From: an uncultured Oscillospiraceae bacterium
GTDB taxonomy: Bacteria; Bacillota; Clostridia; Oscillospirales; Acutalibacteraceae
Assembly (NCBI GenBank): GCA_900543795.1
Contig: UQSH01000050.1
Coordinates: 1-11,111, forward strand
DNA length: 11,111 nucleotides
Reading direction: 5' to 3'
Shown: positions 1 to 6,831 of the stretch, piece by piece
Position numbering within the stretch: position 1 is the stretch's first letter
Layout: every line of letters starts with the position of its first letter
The notes under the pieces: generated by a model
Told to the model about the DNA's origin: nothing
What the model saw: only the letters and a program-made list of their open reading frames with translations
Databases searched by the model: none
Made by a program: the position numbers and the translations under genes

Positions 1-94
1 CTTTAATACTGCATTTTTGACGGGTTCGGATTATTACCGTTACCCTAAATAGTATATAACAGCAAACCGAATTTGGCAAGAACAAAATATATCC

Positions 95-123
95 TTGACA
101 ACATAAAACAAAAATACTAAAAT
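95..123 (+). promoter_or_regulatory. Sigma-A promoter of the ilv-leu operon
   Basis: A perfect -35 box TTGACA (95-100) and a -10 box TAAAAT (118-123, one mismatch from TATAAT) are separated by 17 bases. Transcription should start near 130, which leaves a leader of only about 40 bases before ilvB. That is too short for a T-box or a leader-peptide attenuator, so control would have to act at the promoter or elsewhere. Bases 1-94 show no gene and no other convincing site. Confidence 0.8.
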
Positions 124-168
124 AGTGTTTAATATTTTATAAGAAATATGTTTTAGGAGGAGTTATTT

Positions 169-1833
169 ATGGAATTAAACGGTTCTCAAATTGTTCTTGA
201 AGTTCTGAAAGAGCAGGGAGTAGATACCGTCTTCGGTTATCCCGGCGGAACAATCCTAAATATTTTTGATGAGCTTTATAAATACGGAGACACCTTTAAG
301 CATATTCTGACTGCTCACGAGCAGGGCGCTTCCCACGCAGCAGACGGATATGCAAGGGCAACGGGAAAGGTTGGCGTCTGCTTTGCAACCTCCGGCCCCG
401 GCTCAACTAATCTTGTAACAGGTATCGCAACTGCTTATATGGACTCAATCCCCGTTGTTGCCATAACCTGCAACTATGCAACCTCGGGACTTGGCAGAGA
501 CTCCTTTCAGGAGGTTGATATTTGCGGTATCACTATGCCTATAACCAAGCATAACTTTCAAGTTAAAAGCGTTGAGGAGCTTGCGCCCACCATTCGCAGA
601 GCCTTCAAAATCGCAATAAGCGGACGAAAGGGCCCCGTTCTTGTTGATATTCCAAAGGATTTCACAGCGGCAAAATGCGAATACACCCCTGAGCCTGCAC
701 AGGAGCCCGAAGAAACCGTTAAGCCAAAGGAAAAATGCTTTAACAGAGCTATTGAGCTCCTTAAAGGCGCAAAAAAGCCGTTAATTTATGTTGGCGGCGG
801 TTGTATTCTTTCCGATGTTGGAAGCGACCTTATAAGATTTGCGGAAAAAATTGACGCACCCGTTGTTTCAAGCCTTATGGGACTTGGCGCTTTCCCAAAC
901 GGTCATCCGCTTCATCTCGGCTTAATCGGTATGCATGGCCATTTTGTAAGCAATAAAGCGGCTCACGACTGTGATGTTCTTATCACCTGCGGCGCAAGAT
1001 TTTCAGATCGTGTTGCAGGAAACAGAAAGAAATTTGCTCCAAATGCAGAGATTTTACATATTGATATTGATGCTGCTGAAATGGATAAAAACATTGTTTC
1101 AAACTACCATTTAAGAGGCGATTTAAAGAGTATTCTTCCTATGATTACCGATGCTGTTGAGCAGCTTGACCACACAGAATGGAAAAACGAGGTTAACGCC
1201 GCAAAGCGTCCGTTTGTTCAGCTGCAAATCGGAGATTATGTTAATCCGCAAACGCTTATTGAAAAAATTGACGGTGCAACCGATAACAACGCCGTTATCG
1301 TAACAGATGTCGGTCAGCATCAGCTTTGGGCGGCTCAGTTCTATAAATTCAAGGAACCAAGAACATTCTTAACCTCAGGCGGCCTCGGCACAATGGGCTA
1401 TTCAATGGGTGCTGCAATGGGTGCTCAAATGGGTTGCCCGCAAAAGCAGGTTATTATGTTTACGGGCGACGGCGGCTTCCATATGAATCTTTCGGAGCTT
1501 GCAACTATGGCGTCCTACGGAATACCCGTTAAAATGTTTGTTATGAATAATAAGGTTCTCGGTATGGTTCGTCAATGGCAAAAGCTGTTTTACGGTAACC
1601 GCTTTTCTGACACGGACCCACACAGAAAAACCGATTTCGTTAAGGTTGCCGAGGCGTTTGGTGTTAAGGGATTGCGCATAAACACCAATGATGATATAGA
1701 CAGTGTAGTTAAGGAAGCGCTTGAATATCAGGGCCCCGTTCTTGTTGATTGCAGAATAAGCCCCGATTCAAATGTTCTTCCGATGATTCCTCCCGGAGGA
1801 GCCCACACGGATATTATTGAAAAATTTAATTAA
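169..1833 (+). CDS. ilvB: Acetolactate synthase, large (catalytic) subunit
   Basis: This thiamine-diphosphate enzyme condenses two pyruvates to 2-acetolactate (valine, leucine) or pyruvate with 2-oxobutyrate to 2-aceto-2-hydroxybutyrate (isoleucine). It acts in the cytoplasm with the regulatory subunit encoded next. The 554 residues match the family's usual length. Visible landmarks are the N-terminal pyrimidine-binding domain with GYPGG and the catalytic Glu51 in AHEQG, a central domain around residues 190-330, and the C-terminal ThDP/Mg domain with GDGG (Asp434) and Asn460-Asn461. MVRQWQ follows shortly after, typical of anabolic, FAD-containing acetolactate synthases rather than of catabolic AlsS. 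The start is fixed by AGGAGG at 155-160, eight bases upstream of the ATG. It is the first gene of an operon, with ilvN 14 bases downstream. No damage is seen. Confidence 0.96.
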   Translation: MELNGSQIVLEVLKEQGVDTVFGYPGGTILNIFDELYKYGDTFKHILTAHEQGASHAADGYARATGKVGVCFATSGPGSTNLVTGIATAYMDSIPVVAITCNYATSGLGRDSFQEVDICGITMPITKHNFQVKSVEELAPTIRRAFKIAISGRKGPVLVDIPKDFTAAKCEYTPEPAQEPEETVKPKEKCFNRAIELLKGAKKPLIYVGGGCILSDVGSDLIRFAEKIDAPVVSSLMGLGAFPNGHPLHLGLIGMHGHFVSNKAAHDCDVLITCGARFSDRVAGNRKKFAPNAEILHIDIDAAEMDKNIVSNYHLRGDLKSILPMITDAVEQLDHTEWKNEVNAAKRPFVQLQIGDYVNPQTLIEKIDGATDNNAVIVTDVGQHQLWAAQFYKFKEPRTFLTSGGLGTMGYSMGAAMGAQMGCPQKQVIMFTGDGGFHMNLSELATMASYGIPVKMFVMNNKVLGMVRQWQKLFYGNRFSDTDPHRKTDFVKVAEAFGVKGLRINTNDDIDSVVKEALEYQGPVLVDCRISPDSNVLPMIPPGGAHTDIIEKFN

Positions 1834-1847
1834 GGAGGCGTTTTCAA

Positions 1848-2354
1848 ATGAAAGAAAAATTAGTTTTATCTGTTCTTGTAGATAATGAAAGCGGTGTCCT
1901 TCAAAGAATTGCAAGCCTTTTCTCGCGCAGAAGCTATAATATTGAATCGTTAACCGTAAGCGAAACAGAGGACCCTGCTTTTTCAAGAATGACTATCGTA
2001 ACCTATACCGAGCCTGAAAACTTTCGCCAAATTAAGCGTCAGCTTTTAAAGCTTGAAATAGTTGAAAAGGTTGCGGAATTAACTCCCGAAAATTCCGTTT
2101 CGGCAGAGCTTCTTCTTGTTAAGGTCAGTGCAAAGGGCATTGAAAAGAAAAATGCGCTTCTTGAAGTAAACAGAAAATACGGCGCAAGAATTGTTGATGT
2201 AACTCTTGAAAGCTTTACTCTTGAAATGACGGGAGTGGGCGAGAGTGTTGACGATTTCATTAACGCTGTTTCCGAATTCGGAATTATAGAGCTCGCAAGA
2301 ACGGGCGTAACCTCTCTTGAAAGAGGAGCCGGCTCCTTCTGTGAAGATATATAA
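1848..2354 (+). CDS. ilvN: Acetolactate synthase, small (regulatory) subunit
   Basis: This is the regulatory partner of IlvB. In the family it raises catalytic activity and gives feedback inhibition by valine through an N-terminal ACT domain. Here residues about 4-75 form that domain: LSVLVDNESGVLQRI opens it, followed by the typical RRSYNIESL segment. The rest matches the C-terminal domain of IlvN/IlvH proteins. The 168 residues are the normal full length. The ribosome site AAGGAGG begins at the ilvB stop codon, and the spacing to the ATG is good. The name ilvH is also used for this subunit, and the sequence alone does not separate the two. Position between ilvB and leuC supports the assignment. 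Confidence 0.95.
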   Translation: MKEKLVLSVLVDNESGVLQRIASLFSRRSYNIESLTVSETEDPAFSRMTIVTYTEPENFRQIKRQLLKLEIVEKVAELTPENSVSAELLLVKVSAKGIEKKNALLEVNRKYGARIVDVTLESFTLEMTGVGESVDDFINAVSEFGIIELARTGVTSLERGAGSFCEDI

Positions 2355-2368
2355 AGGGGATTTCACCT

Positions 2369-3628
2369 ATGGGAATGACTATGACTCAAAAAATATTAGC
2401 CGCCCACGCAGGCCTTGAAAGCGTAACGGCAGGGCAGTTAATAAATGCAAAGCTTGATATGGTGCTCGGAAACGATGTAACATCGCCCGTTGCCATAAAT
2501 GAAATGAATAAATTCGGTAAGGATACTGTTTTTGACAAAACAAGAATTTCGCTTGTTATGGATCATTTTACTCCTAATAAGGATATTCAGTCTGCTCAAA
2601 ACTGTAAGCAGGTTAGGGAGTTTGCCAAAAAGCACGGTATTCTTCATTATTACGATGTTGGAAAAATGGGAATTGAGCATGCTCTTCTTCCCGAGCAGGG
2701 CATTGTTACCTGCGGCGACTGCATTATCGGTGCAGACAGCCACACCTGCACATACGGTGCTCTCGGCGCCTTTTCAACGGGAGTAGGCTCAACCGATATG
2801 GCGGCAGGTATGATAACGGGTATGGCGTGGTTCAAGGTTCCGTCTGCCATTAAGGTTGTTGTAACAGGCGATAAGCCCGAATACATAAGCGGCAAGGATG
2901 TTATCCTTAATATTATAGGCAGAATTGGTGTTGACGGAGCACTTTATAAAAGCCTTGAATTTTGCGGTAACGGTATAAAAAATCTTTCAATGGATGACCG
3001 TCTCACAATCGCAAATATGGCAATTGAGTGCGGAGCCAAAAACGGAATTTTCCCCGTTGATGAGGTAACGCTTGAATATGTAAACGGCAGGTCGCTTCGC
3101 GAATATAAGGTTTTTGAAGCAGATGAGGACGCACAGTATGACGAAACAATAACCGTTGATTTATCAACACTTCGCCCAACCGTTGCCTTTCCGCATCTTC
3201 CAGAAAACACTAAAACGATTGATGAGGTGCCCGAAATTAAGATTGATCAGGTTCTTATCGGCTCCTGCACAAACGGCAGAATGGAGGATATGAGAACTGC
3301 CGCTTCAATTCTTAAAGGCAGAAAGGTTGCAGACGGTGTAAGGACTATCGTTATTCCCGCAACTCAGCAGATTTATCTTAACTGCATTAAAGAGGGATTA
3401 ACTGAAATCTTCATCGAAGCAGGCGCAATCGTTTCAACTCCAACCTGCGGTCCCTGTCTCGGCGGCCATATGGGAATACTTGCCAAGGGCGAAAAAGCCG
3501 TTTCAACATCAAACAGAAACTTTGTTGGCAGAATGGGCCACACGGAATCTGAAATATATCTTGCTTCTCCTGCGGTTGCCGCTGCTTCCGCCGTTGCCGG
3601 ATATATTGCAGACCCTGCAAAAATATAA
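2369..3628 (+). CDS. leuC: 3-isopropylmalate dehydratase, large subunit
   Basis: This is the iron-sulfur half of isopropylmalate isomerase, which interconverts 2- and 3-isopropylmalate via dehydration in leucine synthesis, together with LeuD. The three [4Fe-4S] ligands are visible: Cys300 in IGSCTNGR, and Cys360 and Cys363 in TPTCGPC. The aconitase-family motif DSHTCTYGALG lies near residue 130. At 419 residues it belongs to the shorter LeuC/homoaconitase-like group found in archaea and many Clostridia, not the roughly 466-residue enterobacterial type. The ribosome site AAAGGGG (near 2353-2359) favours the first of three in-frame ATGs (2369, 2375, 2381). It follows ilvN by 14 bases and precedes leuD. 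Confidence 0.95.
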   Translation: MGMTMTQKILAAHAGLESVTAGQLINAKLDMVLGNDVTSPVAINEMNKFGKDTVFDKTRISLVMDHFTPNKDIQSAQNCKQVREFAKKHGILHYYDVGKMGIEHALLPEQGIVTCGDCIIGADSHTCTYGALGAFSTGVGSTDMAAGMITGMAWFKVPSAIKVVVTGDKPEYISGKDVILNIIGRIGVDGALYKSLEFCGNGIKNLSMDDRLTIANMAIECGAKNGIFPVDEVTLEYVNGRSLREYKVFEADEDAQYDETITVDLSTLRPTVAFPHLPENTKTIDEVPEIKIDQVLIGSCTNGRMEDMRTAASILKGRKVADGVRTIVIPATQQIYLNCIKEGLTEIFIEAGAIVSTPTCGPCLGGHMGILAKGEKAVSTSNRNFVGRMGHTESEIYLASPAVAAASAVAGYIADPAKI

Positions 3629-3642
3629 GGGAGGCTTTGTTT

Positions 3643-4122
3643 ATGAAAGCAAAAGGAACAGTTCATAAATTCGGAGATAATGTTGACACCGATGTTATCA
3701 TTCCGGCCCGCTATCTTAATAAGAGCGACGAGGCTTGGCTTGCCTCTCATTGTATGGAGGATATAGATAAGGAATTTGTTAATAAGGTTAAGCCCGGTGA
3801 TATTATGGTTGCCGAAGCAAATTTCGGATGCGGCTCTTCAAGAGAGCATGCTCCGATTGCCATTAAGGCAAGCGGAATTTCCTGCGTTATCGCTTCAACC
3901 TTTGCCCGCATTTTTTACAGAAATGCAATCAATATCGGCCTTGCAATTCTTGAATGCGATGAAGCCGCAAAAGATATCAAAGAGGGCGATGAGGTTGAGG
4001 TTGATTTTGAAACGGGAGTAATAACAAATTGCACAACGGGCAGAACCTATCAGGCTCAGCCGTTTCCCGATTTTATTCAGGATATTATTTCGAAAGGCGG
4101 ACTTCTTAGGTCTATCGGTTAA
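3643..4122 (+). CDS. leuD: 3-isopropylmalate dehydratase, small subunit
   Basis: This is the small (swivel-domain) subunit of isopropylmalate isomerase, which completes the active site with LeuC. Family motifs include DNVDTDVIIPARYL near the N terminus and GCGSSREHAP around residue 65, followed by ASTFARIFYRNAINIGL. At 159 residues it has the length of the short archaeal/clostridial LeuD, matching the short LeuC. I place the start at the ATG at 3643, eight bases after AAGGGAGG (3627-3634). An in-frame TTG at 3637 would sit too close to that site. The gap to leuC is 14 bases. A leuB gene often follows in such operons but is absent here. Confidence 0.95.
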   Translation: MKAKGTVHKFGDNVDTDVIIPARYLNKSDEAWLASHCMEDIDKEFVNKVKPGDIMVAEANFGCGSSREHAPIAIKASGISCVIASTFARIFYRNAINIGLAILECDEAAKDIKEGDEVEVDFETGVITNCTTGRTYQAQPFPDFIQDIISKGGLLRSIG

Positions 4123-4127
4123 TTTCA

Positions 4128-4538
4128 ATGGAATTAGTTATTAACGGTGAGCTGCTTAAAAAATGCGGAAGCGGTTCATCTGAATATTGGTTTTCTTATA
4201 AGAATTACAACATACTCAGTATTTCCGAGCTTAAAGATATGGAAAAGCCCGATGATATGGGGCAAACGGAATTTTATGTTTCAATGGGAATAATCCCGTT
4301 TGTTTCCGTAAGCAACGAGGAAATTATGCGTGCCTTTGTAAAAATGAAGGGCTCTGCAAAATTAAACGCCGTTCTTCAAAGGGTGAATTCAGAGGATTTC
4401 ATCGAAACCTTTTGGAAATATTTTAATGCTTATCCGGAGCTAAAGGATGGGCTTGATGAGTTTGCAAATGAATTTATAATTAATAAGGTCAGCGCATGGT
4501 GCGAGGAAAATAATATTAATTACAAAATTGAAAAATAG
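4128..4538 (+). CDS. Hypothetical protein, last gene of the ilv-leu operon
   Basis: I do not recognise this 136-residue protein. It has no signal peptide, no membrane segment and no obvious metal or nucleotide motif. The N-terminal half looks like short strands and loops (a GSGSSEYWFSYKN segment, then ISELKDMEKPDD). The C-terminal half is likely helical and acidic (from about residue 65), with FIETFWKYFNAYPELKDGLDEF near residues 88-110. It starts only five bases after the leuD stop and has no good ribosome site of its own, so translation is probably coupled to leuD. Codon use matches its neighbours, which supports a real gene. A terminator follows within five bases, so it is transcribed with ilvB-leuD. 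A role in branched-chain amino-acid synthesis is inferred from position only. Confidence 0.8.
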   Translation: MELVINGELLKKCGSGSSEYWFSYKNYNILSISELKDMEKPDDMGQTEFYVSMGIIPFVSVSNEEIMRAFVKMKGSAKLNAVLQRVNSEDFIETFWKYFNAYPELKDGLDEFANEFIINKVSAWCEENNINYKIEK

Positions 4539-4542
4539 CATT

Positions 4543-4580
4543 AAAAGGTGTGTTCTTTGATGAATACACCTTTTTTGTTT
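4543..4580 (+). terminator. Intrinsic terminator of the ilv-leu operon
   Basis: A 13-base-pair stem (4543-4555 with 4562-4574, one G-U pair) closes a six-base loop (4556-4561) and runs directly into a T-rich tract at 4571-4580. The upper part of the stem pairs AAAAGGTGT with ACACCTTTT. It begins five bases after the stop of the unknown gene and separates the biosynthetic operon from the next unit. Confidence 0.9.
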
Positions 4581-4607
4581 GCATAAACAGCTTTATTGTG
4601 CTATACT
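4579..4607 (+). promoter_or_regulatory. Sigma-A promoter of the peptidase-ABC-GH2-cyclophilin unit
   Basis: TTGCAT (4579-4584) and TATACT (4602-4607, one mismatch from consensus) are separated by 17 bases. The promoter sits immediately behind the upstream terminator. Start of transcription would be near 4614, about 35 bases before the ATG at 4649. Confidence 0.65.
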
Positions 4608-4648
4608 GTTTAAGTAAAATTGTAATTAATTTATTTAAAGGTTTTAAT

Positions 4649-5116
4649 ATGGAAAATTGTGAAAACTATAAATCAATAAAGGAAGCGCTTGAAGCAGGCG
4701 GAATATATTCGGGCTTAACCTGCGGTATTTCAATGGAGCCGCTTATTCATCATCAAAGAGATACTATTATTGTTGTTAAGCCGGATGGCAGGCTGAATAA
4801 ATATGATATTCCCGTTTATGTAACAAAGCAGGGGAAATATATAATGCACCGTGTTGTTAAGGTTTGCCCCGATCATTATGTTATAGTGGGCGATAACCTT
4901 AAAGAAAAGGAATATGTAACAGATGATATGATTATCGGAAAGCTTAAAGGCTTTTATAAAAACGGCAAAAAATATATAGACCTTGAAACAAATAAGGCAT
5001 ATAAGCTTTATTCAAAAATTTGGGTTGCGCTTCTTCCCATTCGTCCTGTTTTTTATTATGCAAACAGAGCGTTGAAGCGTATTAAAAACATTTTCAGTAA
5101 AAAATCAGATGCATAG
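4649..5116 (+). CDS. S24/S26-family (SipW-like) peptidase-fold protein
   Basis: The 155-residue protein has the sequence hallmarks of type I signal peptidases. The nucleophile Ser28 is in GISMEP. His67 in MHRVV stands where bacterial enzymes have Lys and where SipW/eukaryotic-type enzymes have His. GDN follows at residues 81-83. The Ser-His spacing is close to that of SipW. Unlike a true signal peptidase it has no hydrophobic segment before Ser28. The C terminus (about 123-155) is basic and moderately hydrophobic and might touch the membrane. ATG 4649 is chosen because AAAGG lies seven bases upstream, and earlier in-frame starts fall within the terminator and promoter. Its ABC-exporter neighbour suggests peptide maturation before export (inference). 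No precursor peptide gene is visible nearby. Whether it is catalytic, and on what, is unknown. Confidence 0.75.
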   Translation: MENCENYKSIKEALEAGGIYSGLTCGISMEPLIHHQRDTIIVVKPDGRLNKYDIPVYVTKQGKYIMHRVVKVCPDHYVIVGDNLKEKEYVTDDMIIGKLKGFYKNGKKYIDLETNKAYKLYSKIWVALLPIRPVFYYANRALKRIKNIFSKKSDA

Positions 5117-5127
5117 AGGTATTAGCA

Positions 5128-6831
5128 TTGGCAGATAATGTAACAAAAAACAAATTTAAAAAATCCGATATAGCGGTTGTTAGGTGGATGCTTTCTATCG
5201 GCAAAAGGCAAATTCCGAAATTAATAATTATCATTCTTGCAAACGCCTTTTGGGCAAGTCTTTCGGTTGTTTTTGCCAATTTCTCAAAAAATGTTATAGA
5301 TGCCGCAGTTGTTGACCAAAGCACTAAAAAGGTTGCAGTCTATGCTGCTGCGCTTTTCGGCGTTATAATGCTTCAATTAATAATGAATTTATTAAGCAAT
5401 AGCTTTTCGGAACGCTGCAAGGGCAGACTTGATATGACCTTTAAAAAATATATGCTCGCTCAAATAATGAAAAAGGATTACACAAGTGTAACCGCTTATC
5501 ACACGGGTGAGCTTCAAAACAGACTTTTCAATGATGTAGAGGTTATAACAGACGGCTTAACAACTATCATTCCCAACTCTGTTTATTACATAGTTAAGCT
5601 TATATGTGCCTTTGTTTATCTTGTTATAATAGATAAAATTTTTGCCCTGCTGTTTCTTTGCGGCGGTCTTTTGATTTTTCTTTGTATGTCAATGTTTCGC
5701 ACAACTCTTAAAAGGCTTCACAATCAGGTGCAGGAAACAGAGGGAAAAACACGCTCGTTTTTTCAGGAAACGGTTATTAACATGCTTGTTGTAAAATCCT
5801 TTGCTTCGGAAAATAAAATTCTCAATGAGGCTGACGAGCTCCAAGAAACAAACTTTAAAGCAAAAATGAAACGCCGCTTTATGCATGTCGCTTCAAGCGG
5901 TGCAGTATCAAGCGTGTTTAATCTCGGCTATGTTTTTGCGTTAACCTTCGGAGCGTTTCGTCTTGTCAGCAAATCTATTTCATACGGAACGGTAACGGCT
6001 ATGCTTCAGCTTGTTAATCAAATTCAGGTTCCGCTTGCAAATCTTTCAAGCACCTTTCCGAAATATTATTCTATGATTGCCTCCGCAGAAAGACTTATGG
6101 AAATTTGCAATCTTCCCGATGAGGCGGAGTGCAACGGCGAGGATATTAATGTTGAAGAGGCATACAGTGCGTTAAAGGCAATTAATTTTGATAATATAAC
6201 CTTTAAGTATGATAGGGATTTGATTTTAGATAAAACCTCTTTAAGCATTAAAAAGGGCGATTTTGTTGCCATTATGGGTATTTCCGGAATCGGAAAAAGC
6301 ACCCTTTTAAAACTGCTTCTCGGTGTTTTCAGCGTTCAAGGCGGCAGTATATCGCTTAAGCTTTCAGACAGAGATATAACCGTCGATAAGCACACAAGGC
6401 GGCTTTTCGCCTATGTTCCGCAGGGTAATATGCTGCTTTCGGGAACAATAAAAGAAAATCTAACCTTTATAAATGAAAATGCAACAGATGAGCAGATTGA
6501 GCAAGCAATCAGGATTTCCTGCGCAAAGGAGTTCATAGATGAGCTTCCGCAGGGACTTGCAACAGTTATAGGCGAAAAAGGAATGGGGCTTTCGGAGGGT
6601 CAGCTTCAAAGGCTTGCAATTGCCCGTTCGCTTCTTTCCGGCTCTCCCGTGCTTTTACTTGATGAGGCAACCTCTGCGCTTGATGAGGAAACGGAAAAGA
6701 GGCTTTTAACAAATCTTAAATGCCTTAAAAATGTAACCTGCATAATCGTCAGCCACAAAAAAGCGGCACTTGAAATATGCAATAAATATGTAAGAATAGA
6801 AAACGGAAAAATAATCAGCGAGGGCGAATGA
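5128..6831 (+). CDS. ABC transporter, fused permease and ATP-binding protein
   Basis: This is a half-transporter of the exporter type (MsbA/LmrA-like), 567 residues, expected to work as a dimer in the membrane. The N-terminal membrane domain has hydrophobic segments near residues 31-50, 70-90, 150-190 (probably two) and 260-285. The ATPase domain has Walker A GISGIGKST (384-392), the Q-loop in YVPQG, a slightly unusual signature LSEGQ (488-492; usual LSGGQ), Walker B ending in Asp512-Glu513, and His543 in the switch loop. All catalytic residues are present. There is no N-terminal C39 peptidase domain. The start is a TTG, supported by AGAGGT seven bases upstream and 11 bases after the peptidase-like gene. 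The substrate is unknown. A peptide is plausible from the neighbour, but lipids or drugs cannot be excluded. The stop overlaps the next gene's first possible start. Confidence 0.93.
   Translation: MADNVTKNKFKKSDIAVVRWMLSIGKRQIPKLIIIILANAFWASLSVVFANFSKNVIDAAVVDQSTKKVAVYAAALFGVIMLQLIMNLLSNSFSERCKGRLDMTFKKYMLAQIMKKDYTSVTAYHTGELQNRLFNDVEVITDGLTTIIPNSVYYIVKLICAFVYLVIIDKIFALLFLCGGLLIFLCMSMFRTTLKRLHNQVQETEGKTRSFFQETVINMLVVKSFASENKILNEADELQETNFKAKMKRRFMHVASSGAVSSVFNLGYVFALTFGAFRLVSKSISYGTVTAMLQLVNQIQVPLANLSSTFPKYYSMIASAERLMEICNLPDEAECNGEDINVEEAYSALKAINFDNITFKYDRDLILDKTSLSIKKGDFVAIMGISGIGKSTLLKLLLGVFSVQGGSISLKLSDRDITVDKHTRRLFAYVPQGNMLLSGTIKENLTFINENATDEQIEQAIRISCAKEFIDELPQGLATVIGEKGMGLSEGQLQRLAIARSLLSGSPVLLLDEATSALDEETEKRLLTNLKCLKNVTCIIVSHKKAALEICNKYVRIENGKIISEGE

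Noticed and set aside
17..51. Second promoter upstream of ilvB (TTGACG at 17-22)
   Set aside because: No acceptable -10 box at 16-19 bases. The nearest TAAATA is about 23 bases away.
133..147. Possible CodY-binding box in the ilvB leader
   Set aside because: Only about 10 of 15 positions match the AATTTTCWGAAAATT consensus, which is easily reached by chance in A/T-rich DNA.
4550..4648. Upstream in-frame extension of the peptidase-like gene from a GTG, which would add a hydrophobic N-terminal segment
   Set aside because: The GTG lies inside the terminator stem, has no properly spaced ribosome site, and the hydrophobic residues come from the terminator T-tract and the promoter. ATG 4649 has a good ribosome site.
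5128..6831. Bacteriocin-type exporter with built-in C39 leader peptidase
   Set aside because: The protein starts directly with the membrane domain. There is no Cys-His peptidase domain and no double-glycine precursor gene nearby.
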